From the NCBI GenBank assembly GCA_029938605.1, contig JAOZUO010000011.1:17474-81473 (forward strand): 64,000 nt of DNA, given 5' to 3'. Numbering within the stretch: position 1 is the first letter of the stretch; every line of letters begins with the position of its first letter. The position numbers and the translations under genes were made by a program. The notes beneath the pieces are model-generated. The model worked only from the letters and a program-made list of their open reading frames with translations. It had not been told where the DNA came from and did not search any database. Positions 1 to 9,237 of the stretch are shown one piece after another. Origin of the DNA: Deltaproteobacteria bacterium. Its GTDB lineage: Bacteria; Myxococcota_A; Polyangia; HGW-17; JAJRWW01.

Positions 1-634
1 CCAGATAGGCGGCGATGGTGCTGTCGTAGGCCGCCGTATGCGCGAAGGCCTTGCGTGCCAGGCCAAAGCGGGTGGCCAGGTTGAGCTGGCCGTCGTGGGC
101 GCCCAGGGTCTCAAGCAGCGGCGCATAGTCCGCGGGGTCCACCACCGGAGCCACGCGCAGGTAGTTCTTCGCCGCCGCGCGGATCATGCACGGCCCGCCG
201 ATGTCGATGTTGGACCGCGCACCCTCCACTGTGACGTCGGCCGCGGCGATGGTCTCGGCGAAGGGGTACAGGTTCACCACCACCAGATCGATGGGCAACG
301 CGGCCGTACGGGCGAGGTCCTGGCGATGGGCCTGGTTGTAGCGCTCGGTGAGCAGCCCCAGGTAGATCTTGAAATCCAAAGTTTTGACCAGGCCACCCTG
401 CGTCTCGGGCTGACCCGTGTAGTCACTCACCCGCGTGAGATGATTCTCGGAGGCGTCACCAAGGATCTCCTCCAACCGCGCGTAGGTGCCGCCCGTGGAG
501 AAGAATCGGATCTTCGGATTGATCGCCACCAATCCCCCCGCGAGGTCGGCGAGCCCGGACTTGTCCGAGACGCTGACCAGGACGTGCTGGATCTTCACCA
601 GGTCGTCCACCTGCTCTACGATGTTCAGTGCCAT
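1..634 (-). CDS. purH: Bifunctional AICAR transformylase/IMP cyclohydrolase, N-terminal part (runs off window)
   Basis: Reverse-strand translation from ATG at 634: MALNIVEQVDDLVKIQHVLVSVSDKSGLADLAGGL...FFSTGGTYARLEEI...PIDLVVVNLYPFAET...NIDIGGPCMIRAAAKNY, typical PurH MGS-domain motifs; adjacent to purN. Confidence 0.88.
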   Translation of the reverse strand, partial: MALNIVEQVDDLVKIQHVLVSVSDKSGLADLAGGLVAINPKIRFFSTGGTYARLEEILGDASENHLTRVSDYTGQPETQGGLVKTLDFKIYLGLLTERYNQAHRQDLARTAALPIDLVVVNLYPFAETIAAADVTVEGARSNIDIGGPCMIRAAAKNYLRVAPVVDPADYAPLLETLGAHDGQLNLATRFGLARKAFAHTAAYDSTIAAYL

Positions 635-674
635 GGGGTCCTCCTGGCCGGGGACGAAGTCCCGCAGCGCTACG

Positions 675-1322
675 TTACGGCTGCTTACGAAGCAGTACCT
701 GATTGTTCTCGAGACGTACGATCCCCCGGGCCACCCGATCCACCATGCGCGGCAGAAGCTGGTGTTCCACGGCCAACCCGCGCTCCTTGAGCTCGTCCAA
801 GGTGTCGTCAGGATGCACGACCACCGGAACCCGCGCGATCACCGGCCCGGTGTCCATACCCTCGTCCACGAAGTGCACCGTGATGAAGGTCTCGGCGAGC
901 CGCTCCCCTTGGTTCGTCAATCCGAAGGCGAACTCATAGCCATGCACCCCCTGGTACGCCCGGGTGTCCGCCGGGTGCACATTGACCACGCCCAGCCGAC
1001 CCTCGCCACCGAAGTGGGCCAGCAGCACGGGCGTGATGATCCGCATGTACCCCGCCAACACGGCCATGCGCGGCGCATAGGGCTCGAGCGCCTCCAAAAT
1101 GGCCCTCTCGTGGTCACCGCGCGACGCAAACTTCCGCCGGTCCACGACCAACGTTGGGATCCCCCGCCGGGCCGCCCGCGCCAGTCCCGACGCATCAGGC
1201 TCATCAGACACCACCGCCACCACCCGCACACCCACCAGCCCCGCCGAGGCCGCCGCACAAATAGCCTCCATGTTGCTACCGCCACCGGAAACAAAAACTA
1301 CAATAGACACCGCATCGGACAT
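675..1322 (-). CDS. purN: Phosphoribosylglycinamide formyltransferase
   Basis: 215 aa; VFVSGGGSNMEAI, LAGYMRIITPVLL, VVNVHPA motifs of GAR transformylase. Confidence 0.93.
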   Translation of the reverse strand: MSDAVSIVVFVSGGGSNMEAICAAASAGLVGVRVVAVVSDEPDASGLARAARRGIPTLVVDRRKFASRGDHERAILEALEPYAPRMAVLAGYMRIITPVLLAHFGGEGRLGVVNVHPADTRAYQGVHGYEFAFGLTNQGERLAETFITVHFVDEGMDTGPVIARVPVVVHPDDTLDELKERGLAVEHQLLPRMVDRVARGIVRLENNQVLLRKQP

Positions 1323-1370
1323 AGCAACGGATTATGGAAGGCCCATCAAGGAGCGTCAAGAGAGAGGAAG

Positions 1371-1615
1371 GGGGACGTAGTTAACTTGTTAACTTTCCAA
1401 GCAGCTTTTTCACAAAAAAGACGATTGGTTTCAGTTGGTTATCTACAATGACACCCCTGTATTAGATGATGGAAGCAATACCCCCCCAAACTACAATGAC
1501 ACCCCTGCACGAGACGATGGAGGCAATACCCCCCCAAACCGCCAGACATACTTGAAATCAGTTGGCTATTTCAGGATAACATGCCGAAACAAGTTAACAA
1601 GTTAACTACGTCCCC
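1371..1615. repeat. Inverted-repeat-bounded element: 25-bp perfect arms 1371-1395 and 1591-1615
   Basis: ggggacgtagttaacttgttaactt at 1371-1395 is the exact reverse complement of aagttaacaagttaactacgtcccc at 1591-1615. Confidence 0.85.
1443..1538. repeat. Two tandem copies of a 48-bp unit
   Basis: ctacaatgacacccctg..ga.gatgga.gcaatacccccccaaa at 1443-1490 and 1491-1538, few mismatches. Confidence 0.85.
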
Positions 1616-1659
1616 TCTCCCCTTGTGATAATATGGCGCCAGATCTGGGGGTGTTGAAG

Positions 1660-3384
1660 ATGAAACTGTGCAGGACCATCACTCTGGCTGTGGTTTTGGG
1701 TTTGGGTTTCGGGGCGATTGGGCTTTTCGGATGCGTGGAGGAGACCACGTCGCAGGTCTGTACGCCGGCGGCGTCGGGGTCTACCACCGTGGCCAAGCCG
1801 CTGTTCGTGCGAAACCTGTCCATTGGCAACACGGGGTGGTTCGCCTCGCCAGCGGCAGTGGACCTCACCGGGGATGGGCAGCTCGAGATCGTCGCCGCCT
1901 TCTATGACATCGCCGTGTGGGATGCCCAGGGCAACCTGCTCGATGAGGTTCCCAGCGGGGACAACCACCAGGGTCGGGTCTACGCGCCCCACGTAGTGAC
2001 AGACCTGGACGGGGACGGCATCATCGAGGTAGTGGTGGGCTCGGGCCAGGGCTACATCGCCGCCTACGAGTGGCTCGGAGACAGCCTGCAACTCAAGGCG
2101 GGGTGGCCCTACATCACCTGCTGCAACGAACCCGAGGTCCGCTCCCTCGCCGCGGCGGACCTGGATCTGGATGGACGCGTGGAGATCATCGCCGCCACCA
2201 CCGAGACCGGCGACTACAACGGCGGCGAAGCGCCCCGGGTGTTTGTCTTGGACGCGGACGGAAACGACTACCAGCCCGCGGGGCTCACCGAGTGGCAGGC
2301 CTGGCCCCGGTACAACCAGGACACCGGACCGGGAGGCGATCAGAACGACTATGGTCACCACGGCTACGGCTGCTTCGGGCTGAACGTGGCGGCGGGCAAC
2401 ATCGACGACGACCCCGAGCTGGAGGTCATCGTCACCAACGACACCCACGAGATGATCGCCTTCCACCACGACGGTGTCTCGGTCCAGGCCGACACCTTCT
2501 ACACCCGTCGGAGTGGCGACTACGACGGCGACCCCATGGACTGGGGCACTTTCATCCGGTGGATCGATCCCGACGTGGAGGATCGCCACTACCACGACCA
2601 CGAGGGCGAGTGGCCCCACCCGGGCTGGACCATGTGGGCCCAGTGGACCGCCTCGCCCCCGGCGGTGGCGGATCTGGACGGCGACGGACTCAACGAGATC
2701 ATCGGCGTGGCCAACGCCGAGATGGACGAGCCCTACCACACCTACCACTACGCCTTCTTCGTCTTCGACGGCGATCACGCAGCCACGGGAAACCGCTCCA
2801 TGCGGCGGCACCCGGGCTGGGAACACACGCCCCTAACGGAGCACCCCTTCCAGGACGACGACTGGTATCCACCGGGAGGGGTCCCCGCCACCACCATCGT
2901 GAACCTGGCCGGAGACGACCGCCCCGAGCTGGTGGCGCCCATCAACGACGGGTACGTGTACTGCTTCACCGCCGACGCTGAGCTGCTGTGGCGCTACGAC
3001 TACAGCCGGGGCAAGGATCTCCTCTACGCCTCGGAGGTGGTAGTGGCGGATCTGTCCGGAGACGGGCGCCCGGAGCTGATCTTCTCCACCTTTGGCGAAG
3101 ACGACGGGGACGGCCACCTGGTGGTCCTGTCAGCGGCGGGCGCAAAGCTGCACGACATCGCCCTGCCGAACCAGAACCCGGGGTCAGGCAACGGCATCGG
3201 CGGCGCTGCGGCGCCCACGGTGGCGGACCTGGACGGCGACGGAAACCTGGAGATCCTGGTGCTGACCATCGACCACGGCCTCGACGTGTACACCGTGCCC
3301 GGCTCCGCCGAGAACTGCCTGCTGTGGCCCACGGGCCGCGGAAACTACCTGAGAAACACCATCGGCCCCAACACCGCTGATTGA
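1660..3384 (+). CDS. FG-GAP/VCBS-repeat lipoprotein
   Basis: Start MKLCRTITLAVVLGLGFGAIGLFGC (lipobox-like); many DLDGDGxxEI(V/I) FG-GAP signatures. Confidence 0.85.
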   Translation: MKLCRTITLAVVLGLGFGAIGLFGCVEETTSQVCTPAASGSTTVAKPLFVRNLSIGNTGWFASPAAVDLTGDGQLEIVAAFYDIAVWDAQGNLLDEVPSGDNHQGRVYAPHVVTDLDGDGIIEVVVGSGQGYIAAYEWLGDSLQLKAGWPYITCCNEPEVRSLAAADLDLDGRVEIIAATTETGDYNGGEAPRVFVLDADGNDYQPAGLTEWQAWPRYNQDTGPGGDQNDYGHHGYGCFGLNVAAGNIDDDPELEVIVTNDTHEMIAFHHDGVSVQADTFYTRRSGDYDGDPMDWGTFIRWIDPDVEDRHYHDHEGEWPHPGWTMWAQWTASPPAVADLDGDGLNEIIGVANAEMDEPYHTYHYAFFVFDGDHAATGNRSMRRHPGWEHTPLTEHPFQDDDWYPPGGVPATTIVNLAGDDRPELVAPINDGYVYCFTADAELLWRYDYSRGKDLLYASEVVVADLSGDGRPELIFSTFGEDDGDGHLVVLSAAGAKLHDIALPNQNPGSGNGIGGAAAPTVADLDGDGNLEILVLTIDHGLDVYTVPGSAENCLLWPTGRGNYLRNTIGPNTAD

Positions 3385-3391
3385 GGACTCC

Positions 3392-4555
3392 ATGCGACTG
3401 CGTTCCCTGTTTCGGGCCCTGGTACCACGATCCGGAAATCTGTTCCGGGTTTCGACGGCTCCGAACGCCGATGGCTGCGTTGCTCCTCAGTTGAGTACTC
3501 CCGGTACGCGCCCTCGTCGCGCCTTGCCCTCGGCGCTCGGCCCTCGCCGAAAATCCGGAACGTTATTCCGGGTCGTGGTACTGGTCCCGGCCTTCGCGCC
3601 GCTGTTGATTCTGTCTGTCGCCGCCCCGGTGACCGCGGCGCCCGCCGAGCCCCTGAAGGCGCCCGCGCCACCCCTGCACCTGCACACGGGCGCGCTGCTC
3701 CTTTCGCCCCCCGCCGACGCGCCCCGCTCGCGCCTGTGGACCGCCGTCGCCTTCCAGTTGGGCTCCACCGAGACCCTGGGCTGGGGCCACACCACCTCCA
3801 ACCGGGGCGGCGTGATCCTGGGCGGTGAATACCTGATCCCACGCACGGGCGGGCTGGCCGTGGGCGGATCCCTGGCGGTGCTGGAGCTGCTGGACGATCA
3901 CGTCGTCATCCCTCCGGCCATCTCCGAGCACGAGACCCGCCTGGACCTGGGCGCGACCCGGATCTACGCGCGCTACCTCATCGGCGACTCCACCACCGAG
4001 CGCGGCAAGTGGATGCCCGGCACCAAAGCCCTATCCACCCAGCTCTCGGCCTATCTGCGCTTCACCCTGCCCACCGCCACCTCGGTGCTCAGCCGGCAAC
4101 GCCACCCGCGGCCGCCCCTGCGAGACGCCCTGGGAGACGGGGTGAACGACATGGCCTGGGCCGTCGTGGAGCTGGGCGCCAGCTTCGGCCTGGTGGCGGG
4201 GAAATGGTACTCCGCGTGGCTGGCCTACACGCCCTTCTTCATGGGGATCGTGCCCGACGGCGCCCACCACCCGTTTTTCCAAGCCCTGCACCTGCACCAG
4301 GTCGTCCGACTGCCCTGGCAGCTTCCGGGCAAGGGAGCCTTTGAGATTCTCTGCGAGGTGGCCGGCTTCTTTCGCTTCCCCGGACAGTCCGACGCCACGC
4401 TCTACCCGGGCCTCGCTCACTTTGCAATCAACCCCGGCATGCGCTATCGCCTCGAGCACTGGGCCTTCTCCGTGGGCGCCAAAATCGGCTTTGGCGATTG
4501 GGCTCCCCTCGGCGACCGGTACACCATCGGCCTGGAGGTTGCGCACAACTTCTAG
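3392..4555 (+). CDS. Hypothetical exported protein with interrupted/extended signal peptide
   Basis: 387 aa ORF; hydrophobic segment VVVLVPAFAPLLILSVAAPVTAAPA after an unusual N-terminal extension encoded by a palindromic repeat. Confidence 0.6.
   Translation: MRLRSLFRALVPRSGNLFRVSTAPNADGCVAPQLSTPGTRPRRALPSALGPRRKSGTLFRVVVLVPAFAPLLILSVAAPVTAAPAEPLKAPAPPLHLHTGALLLSPPADAPRSRLWTAVAFQLGSTETLGWGHTTSNRGGVILGGEYLIPRTGGLAVGGSLAVLELLDDHVVIPPAISEHETRLDLGATRIYARYLIGDSTTERGKWMPGTKALSTQLSAYLRFTLPTATSVLSRQRHPRPPLRDALGDGVNDMAWAVVELGASFGLVAGKWYSAWLAYTPFFMGIVPDGAHHPFFQALHLHQVVRLPWQLPGKGAFEILCEVAGFFRFPGQSDATLYPGLAHFAINPGMRYRLEHWAFSVGAKIGFGDWAPLGDRYTIGLEVAHNF
3421..3582. repeat. Palindromic repeat element, copy A
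   Basis: Outer imperfect arms ggtaccacgatccggaaatctgttccggg / tccggaacgttattccgggtcgtggtact; core gcgttgctcctc..gtactcccggtac..cgcgccttg shared with copies B and C. Confidence 0.7.
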
Positions 4556-4580
4556 TGTTGTTTCACGCGCGCAAAAAGTG

Positions 4581-6596
4581 CTACCGCGGTGGTCCGAAGA
4601 CGCGAACTCCCAGCGTGGGACCCGCCACCAACCGTAGCCGACCGGACCGCGCCAGAGCCAGTCTGGACACCGGACCAGGCAGGTCCTGCCGACCGAGGAC
4701 CTTGCCCGTGCGCACGTCCCACAGCCGCACCGTCCGATCCGCCCCGCCGGTGAGCACGCGTCGACCGTCCTCGGACAGAGCCACCGCCACCACGCGGCCC
4801 CGGTGACCGCGCAGCTCCTTTTCGGGAGCCGAGCCCGGCAGCCGCCACACCCGGGCCAACCCGTCGGCACCACCACTGACCATCAGCGTACCTGCGGGGT
4901 GAAGCGCCAGCCCGGTCCCCCCCCCCACGTGAGCGGCCAACCGCACGCGTAGGGTCTGCCCATTCACATCCCAGCAGCTCACCCGCCCATCGGCGTAGCC
5001 AATCACCGCCAGGCCACCGTCCCCCGAAAGCGCCACGGCCGCCACGGGAGAGACCCCCGCGAAGGTCGCCACGGACCGCCCGCTGACCAGATCCCACACC
5101 CGGGCCTGCCCACCGGCGTCTCCGCTTAGAAGCCGGTTCCCATCCCCAGAAAAAGCCAGAGCCCGAAGGGGCTGGGCGTGGGCTTCGATGGTGCGATCCG
5201 CCGAACCGGTCATGGGCTGCAAAGTGACCCTTCCCGCGTCGTCCCCGACGGCCAACAGTCGCCCGTCGGACGCCAGGGCCACAGCCCGCACTCCCTGTCC
5301 AAAGGTGGTCAGGACCTTGCCATCAGCCAGACGCCACACCCGCACGTCTCCGCGCGCCGACACCCCGGCCACCAACCGGCCCGCGCCGTCGAGGGCAAGA
5401 TCCCGGGCCGCGCCGTTACGGGGCAGCAGCGTCCGCACCAGTCGCCAAGTCTTCGCCCGGGGCGACGACGGAGACTTCGGGTGGTCAATCCCCACCCGCT
5501 CCCCCGACCGGCCACACAGCGCCACGGTGAGCACCACTGCCACCAGGACCGCTCCCCCCGCAACCGGGATCAGCCACCGCTGCCACCGAGACCACCGCTG
5601 CCAAAGTCGCCCCCCCCGCCATCGCTGCCAGACCGTACGGCGGGGCTTTTTCACCTGGAGATCGCCGTCGACTTCGAACACCCCCGTGGTGGAGGAAGAC
5701 TCTCCCGGAGCCAGACCCGCCCCCTCGGCAGCATCCGTGAAGGCTTCGACGAAGTCCTCCACCTGGAAGTATCGATTCGCGGCCTCCCGGGACATGGCCT
5801 TCATGACCACGGCCACCACCGGGGCCGGCACCTCCTCGGGCAAGGGCGGCGGGTCCTGGGAAGTGATCTTGTTCAGGATCTGCATCGGCGATGAGCCCGC
5901 GAAGGGTCGCCGGCCGGCCAGCAACTCGTAGCAGATCACACCCAGGGCATAGATATCCGCGCGCTGATCCACATCCCTGCTGGAGTCGAACTGCTCCACG
6001 GGCATGTAGTGAGGCGTACCCATCATGGTGGCGGTACCCGTGAGATCACCGCCCTCCTCGACGATCTTGGAGATGCCGAAGTCGAGGATCTTGGGCACCA
6101 CCAGCGGGCCGTGCCCCGACTCGGCCAGGTAGATATTCCCGGGCTTGAGATCCCGGTGGATGATCCCCGCGGCGTGGGCCTCGGCAAGCCCCTCTCCCAC
6201 CTGGGTGATCAGGGTCACCACCTCCTCCACCGCCAGCGAACCCCGTCGCTTCAAAAACGCCGCCAAGGTCTCACCGTGCAACCACTCCATGATCAGGGCG
6301 ACGTAGCCATCGGCCTCGGTGGAAAAGTCGAGCACACGCACCAGGTGAGCGCTGTCGCACCGCGAAGACACAGTGGCCTCCCGCCGGAACCGCTCGCGGA
6401 TCTCCGCGTCGTGCAGGAACTCGGGGTTGAGCACCTTCACGGCCACATACGTGCCGATCTTCGTGTTCACCGCGCGATACACCGCCCCCATGGACCCCCG
6501 CGCCACGAACTCCTCCACCTTCCAGGTATCCTGGATCACACGACCGATCAGCGGATCATTCAGCACCATCATAACAAGCCCGCAAATTCCACCCAA
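4581..6596 (-). CDS. Serine/threonine protein kinase with C-terminal WD40 repeats
   Basis: Kinase motifs VAVKVL, HRDLKPGN, DFGISK, followed by WD40-like repeats (GGADRTVRLWDVRTGKVL). The initiation codon may lie downstream of 6596. Confidence 0.92.
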   Translation of the reverse strand: MGGICGLVMMVLNDPLIGRVIQDTWKVEEFVARGSMGAVYRAVNTKIGTYVAVKVLNPEFLHDAEIRERFRREATVSSRCDSAHLVRVLDFSTEADGYVALIMEWLHGETLAAFLKRRGSLAVEEVVTLITQVGEGLAEAHAAGIIHRDLKPGNIYLAESGHGPLVVPKILDFGISKIVEEGGDLTGTATMMGTPHYMPVEQFDSSRDVDQRADIYALGVICYELLAGRRPFAGSSPMQILNKITSQDPPPLPEEVPAPVVAVVMKAMSREAANRYFQVEDFVEAFTDAAEGAGLAPGESSSTTGVFEVDGDLQVKKPRRTVWQRWRGGRLWQRWSRWQRWLIPVAGGAVLVAVVLTVALCGRSGERVGIDHPKSPSSPRAKTWRLVRTLLPRNGAARDLALDGAGRLVAGVSARGDVRVWRLADGKVLTTFGQGVRAVALASDGRLLAVGDDAGRVTLQPMTGSADRTIEAHAQPLRALAFSGDGNRLLSGDAGGQARVWDLVSGRSVATFAGVSPVAAVALSGDGGLAVIGYADGRVSCWDVNGQTLRVRLAAHVGGGTGLALHPAGTLMVSGGADGLARVWRLPGSAPEKELRGHRGRVVAVALSEDGRRVLTGGADRTVRLWDVRTGKVLGRQDLPGPVSRLALARSGRLRLVAGPTLGVRVFGPPR

Positions 6597-6708
6597 ACCC
6601 GATGCTGCCGTAGGGAACCACCCACGTCAATACGCCCCTCGAGTTACGGGGCACCCTGGGCCGGGGCGACGGTTGTGTGGGGCGAGGCTTTCGGCTAGCC
6701 TGGGTCCC

Positions 6709-7293
6709 ATGTCGTGGTATCGAATCGTCTCCGTGGTCGCGGTCCTTTGTTCGGTCTCTCCCCTCGGTGGCTGCAAGAAAAAGACGCCGCCGAAACCCAA
6801 AGAGCTGGCGTCCCTCAAACCGCACGAGGCCTGCAAGCATTTTTTCGGCCGGGTGAAATCCTGCGCACCCGCCATCAATCGCATCAAGGCCGACAAGCTC
6901 GGGCTCAAAGGGGGGCAGCGCGAGGCCTATCTGCGGCAGGTGGGCCAGCAGGTGAAGCGGGCCTTTTCGAACCTGGAGCTGCTCTGCGAGCGGTACGCCA
7001 TCAAGTCCCGCAAGCAGCAAACGGACATGGACCGCTGCTATCGAATGCGCACCTGCGAAAGGTTCGGCCAGTGCTTCGTGAAGATGGCTGACGCCGACAT
7101 AACCGGTCCCGGTGGCAAAGGCGTCGACCCGCTCAAAGAGATCCGAAAACAGCTCCAGCAGCTCAAGAAGATGCGTCTGCGGCGGCCGGGGCAAGGGCTG
7201 CGTCCGGGGGAGATGGCTCCGGGCAGCGGCCAGGGCCAAGGCCACCGGGGCCACATGCACGCACCCACGCCCAAGACCAGGCCCCGCCCCTGA
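6709..7293 (+). CDS. Hypothetical lipoprotein
   Basis: Start MSWYRIVSVVAVLCSVSPLGGCKKK (lipobox LGGC); Cys-containing helical body. Confidence 0.7.
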   Translation: MSWYRIVSVVAVLCSVSPLGGCKKKTPPKPKELASLKPHEACKHFFGRVKSCAPAINRIKADKLGLKGGQREAYLRQVGQQVKRAFSNLELLCERYAIKSRKQQTDMDRCYRMRTCERFGQCFVKMADADITGPGGKGVDPLKEIRKQLQQLKKMRLRRPGQGLRPGEMAPGSGQGQGHRGHMHAPTPKTRPRP

Positions 7294-7350
7294 TCCCCTC
7301 CCATCGGCTTGTACATTGACCGGCTCAAGGGAGGGGGATATCCTTTCACC

Positions 7351-9237
7351 ATGTTTCGTATTTGCCTATCCATAATGCTGGGAGTGGTACTGGTTCTGCC
7401 AGGCGAGCTGTTGGCCCAACCCACTACCTCACGCGTCTACGGAACCCCGCGAAAGCGGCCCCGGAAACGCCCCGATCCCAAGAAACCCGACAAGGCGCGG
7501 CCCAAGAAACCCGACAAGGCGCGGCCCAAGAAGCCTGACAAGGCGCGGCCCAAGAAGCCTGACAAGGCACGACCCCAAAAGCCAGACAAGGCGCGGCCCA
7601 GGAAACCCGGCAAGACTCCCCCTAGGGCAAAGGCTCCTCCACGCCGCCGCAGACTCATGCCCTGGGGCCAACCGCGAGGCGCAAACACCCCCGCACGCCG
7701 GGTGGGGGGACCGCCCCGACCGGGCCCGATACCGGACCGTCAGGTGACGCCCTGGCGTCCCCGTGTCCGCGCCACCCAGATGGACCCCAACAAAGCCCCC
7801 GGTATCGGCTTCACCATCGCCGGGGTCCGAGTCCTGGGCAACAAAAAGACCACCCGGGGCATGGTACTCCTGCACGCTCGGGTGCCGCTGGGCAATCCGT
7901 TCACCCTGAAGATCCGCGACCTCATTCGCCGGAACCTGTTGGCGTCCCCCTTCTGCAAGTCGGTGACGATAAACTGGGAGCTACACAAGACCAAACCCGG
8001 AGCGGTGATCCTGTTTATCACCATGGAGGAGCGAATCACCTGGATCGTCTCGCCCTCTTTCAGCTATTCGGACGGCAACTATGGCGGCTCTTTCCTGTTC
8101 AAGGAAAAGAACCTCCTGGGTTCAGGCAAGCTGCTGCGCATCTTCGCGGGCTACAACAATGAAGCCCAGCGCCTGACCGTTCAGTACCGGGATCCGAACA
8201 TCCTGTATTCTCCGGTCACCTGGGCCATCAAGGTGGACTACCAGCGCTTCAACCTCAAAGAGTACGATCCCAGTCCCGAAGGCATCCGAAACGGCACCCT
8301 GCTCCGCACCCAGACCTTCCAGCAGTTCATGACGGGGTTGGCCCTGGGCTACTTCTGGTACAACTGGGTGAACACCAGTATCCAATACCAGTTCGGCCTG
8401 GTGGACTTCGGCGTACCCCGATGCCAACGCGCCAGCCCTTCCACCCAAGTCACCCTCCAGCGCTGCCCTGAGTCCAGCCTGACCCTGGACCCCATGGCCC
8501 TGGGTCGCTCCTACTACGTCGGGCCCATGGCCATCCTGAATGACAATGGCCAGTGGGTCGACAGCATTGATCAGCGAGGCAGGTTCTGGAACTGGAAGCG
8601 CGACGCTCAAATCCAGCTCAAGGCGGGCATCGTCCGCAGTCAGACCATCTACGGCATGCGACGCGGCTTCGACCTTCAGTGGCAGATCAACATCGCGTCC
8701 AAAAACCTCGGCGGGGAATTTAACTACGTCACCTGGTTTCTGCGGTACGAACACAGCTTCAACTTCGCCAAGAGCCGCGACTTCGGCGCACGGCACAACC
8801 TGACGATCTTCGCCGAGCAGGCCGCCACGCACAACGCACCCTACTTCCGAGAGCTGCGCACGGGCGGCGCGGACCTGCGGGGCTACATCTCCCAACAACT
8901 GGCGGGCGACACCATGACCCGGTTCAGGGCGCAGTACAAGCTGCACATGTTCACCCTGGGCTGGTTCATGTTCCGGGCGGTGGCCTTCTACGACAGCGCG
9001 TGGATCTTCTACCGTGCTGGCGGCAGGGAGGAGACGCGGATGGAGGAACGAGACGGCCTGCGGCGTTACTACCTGCCCCACGCGGCGGGGCCCAAGAGCC
9101 GGACCCTGTGGAACAACGGCATCGGCACGGGACTCCGCATCCATATCAAGCCCCTGTCCATGGGATCCATCGGGGTCGACGTGGCCTACGGCTTCGAGGC
9201 CCGCGCGGTACGCTTTCTCGTCATGATCGGATCGTAG
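7351..9237 (+). CDS. Omp85/BamA-TamA-like outer-membrane protein with N-terminal PKKPDKAR repeat linker
   Basis: Signal peptide, then PKKPDKAR repeats, then POTRA-like segment (VRVLGNKKTTRGMVLLHARVPLGNPF), then long beta-rich region (FSYSDGNYGGSFLFKEKNLLGSGKLL). Confidence 0.75.
   Translation: MFRICLSIMLGVVLVLPGELLAQPTTSRVYGTPRKRPRKRPDPKKPDKARPKKPDKARPKKPDKARPKKPDKARPQKPDKARPRKPGKTPPRAKAPPRRRRLMPWGQPRGANTPARRVGGPPRPGPIPDRQVTPWRPRVRATQMDPNKAPGIGFTIAGVRVLGNKKTTRGMVLLHARVPLGNPFTLKIRDLIRRNLLASPFCKSVTINWELHKTKPGAVILFITMEERITWIVSPSFSYSDGNYGGSFLFKEKNLLGSGKLLRIFAGYNNEAQRLTVQYRDPNILYSPVTWAIKVDYQRFNLKEYDPSPEGIRNGTLLRTQTFQQFMTGLALGYFWYNWVNTSIQYQFGLVDFGVPRCQRASPSTQVTLQRCPESSLTLDPMALGRSYYVGPMAILNDNGQWVDSIDQRGRFWNWKRDAQIQLKAGIVRSQTIYGMRRGFDLQWQINIASKNLGGEFNYVTWFLRYEHSFNFAKSRDFGARHNLTIFAEQAATHNAPYFRELRTGGADLRGYISQQLAGDTMTRFRAQYKLHMFTLGWFMFRAVAFYDSAWIFYRAGGREETRMEERDGLRRYYLPHAAGPKSRTLWNNGIGTGLRIHIKPLSMGSIGVDVAYGFEARAVRFLVMIGS
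7477..7620 (+). repeat. 24-bp coding tandem repeat, six units
   Basis: Units of cccaagaaacccgacaaggcgcgg at 7477, 7501, 7525, 7549, 7573 and 7597, the last ones degenerate. Confidence 0.9.

Noticed and set aside
1606-2826. Long antisense ORF (406 aa) opposite the FG-GAP gene, and similar long antisense ORFs (e.g. 18536-20119, 36372-37622, 46534-47847, 52094-53980, 57528-59597)
   Set aside because: They mirror high-GC codon bias of recognised genes, have low-complexity G/V/H/L-rich translations and no recognisable domains.
6373-6708. N-terminal extension of the 306-aa ORF upstream of MSWYRIV
   Set aside because: Overlaps the kinase gene antisense; the lipoprotein signal starts at 6709.
7477-7620. 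Possible CRISPR-like regular repeat
   Set aside because: 24-bp units are directly adjacent without spacers and encode an in-frame PKKPDKAR repeat; no cas genes nearby.
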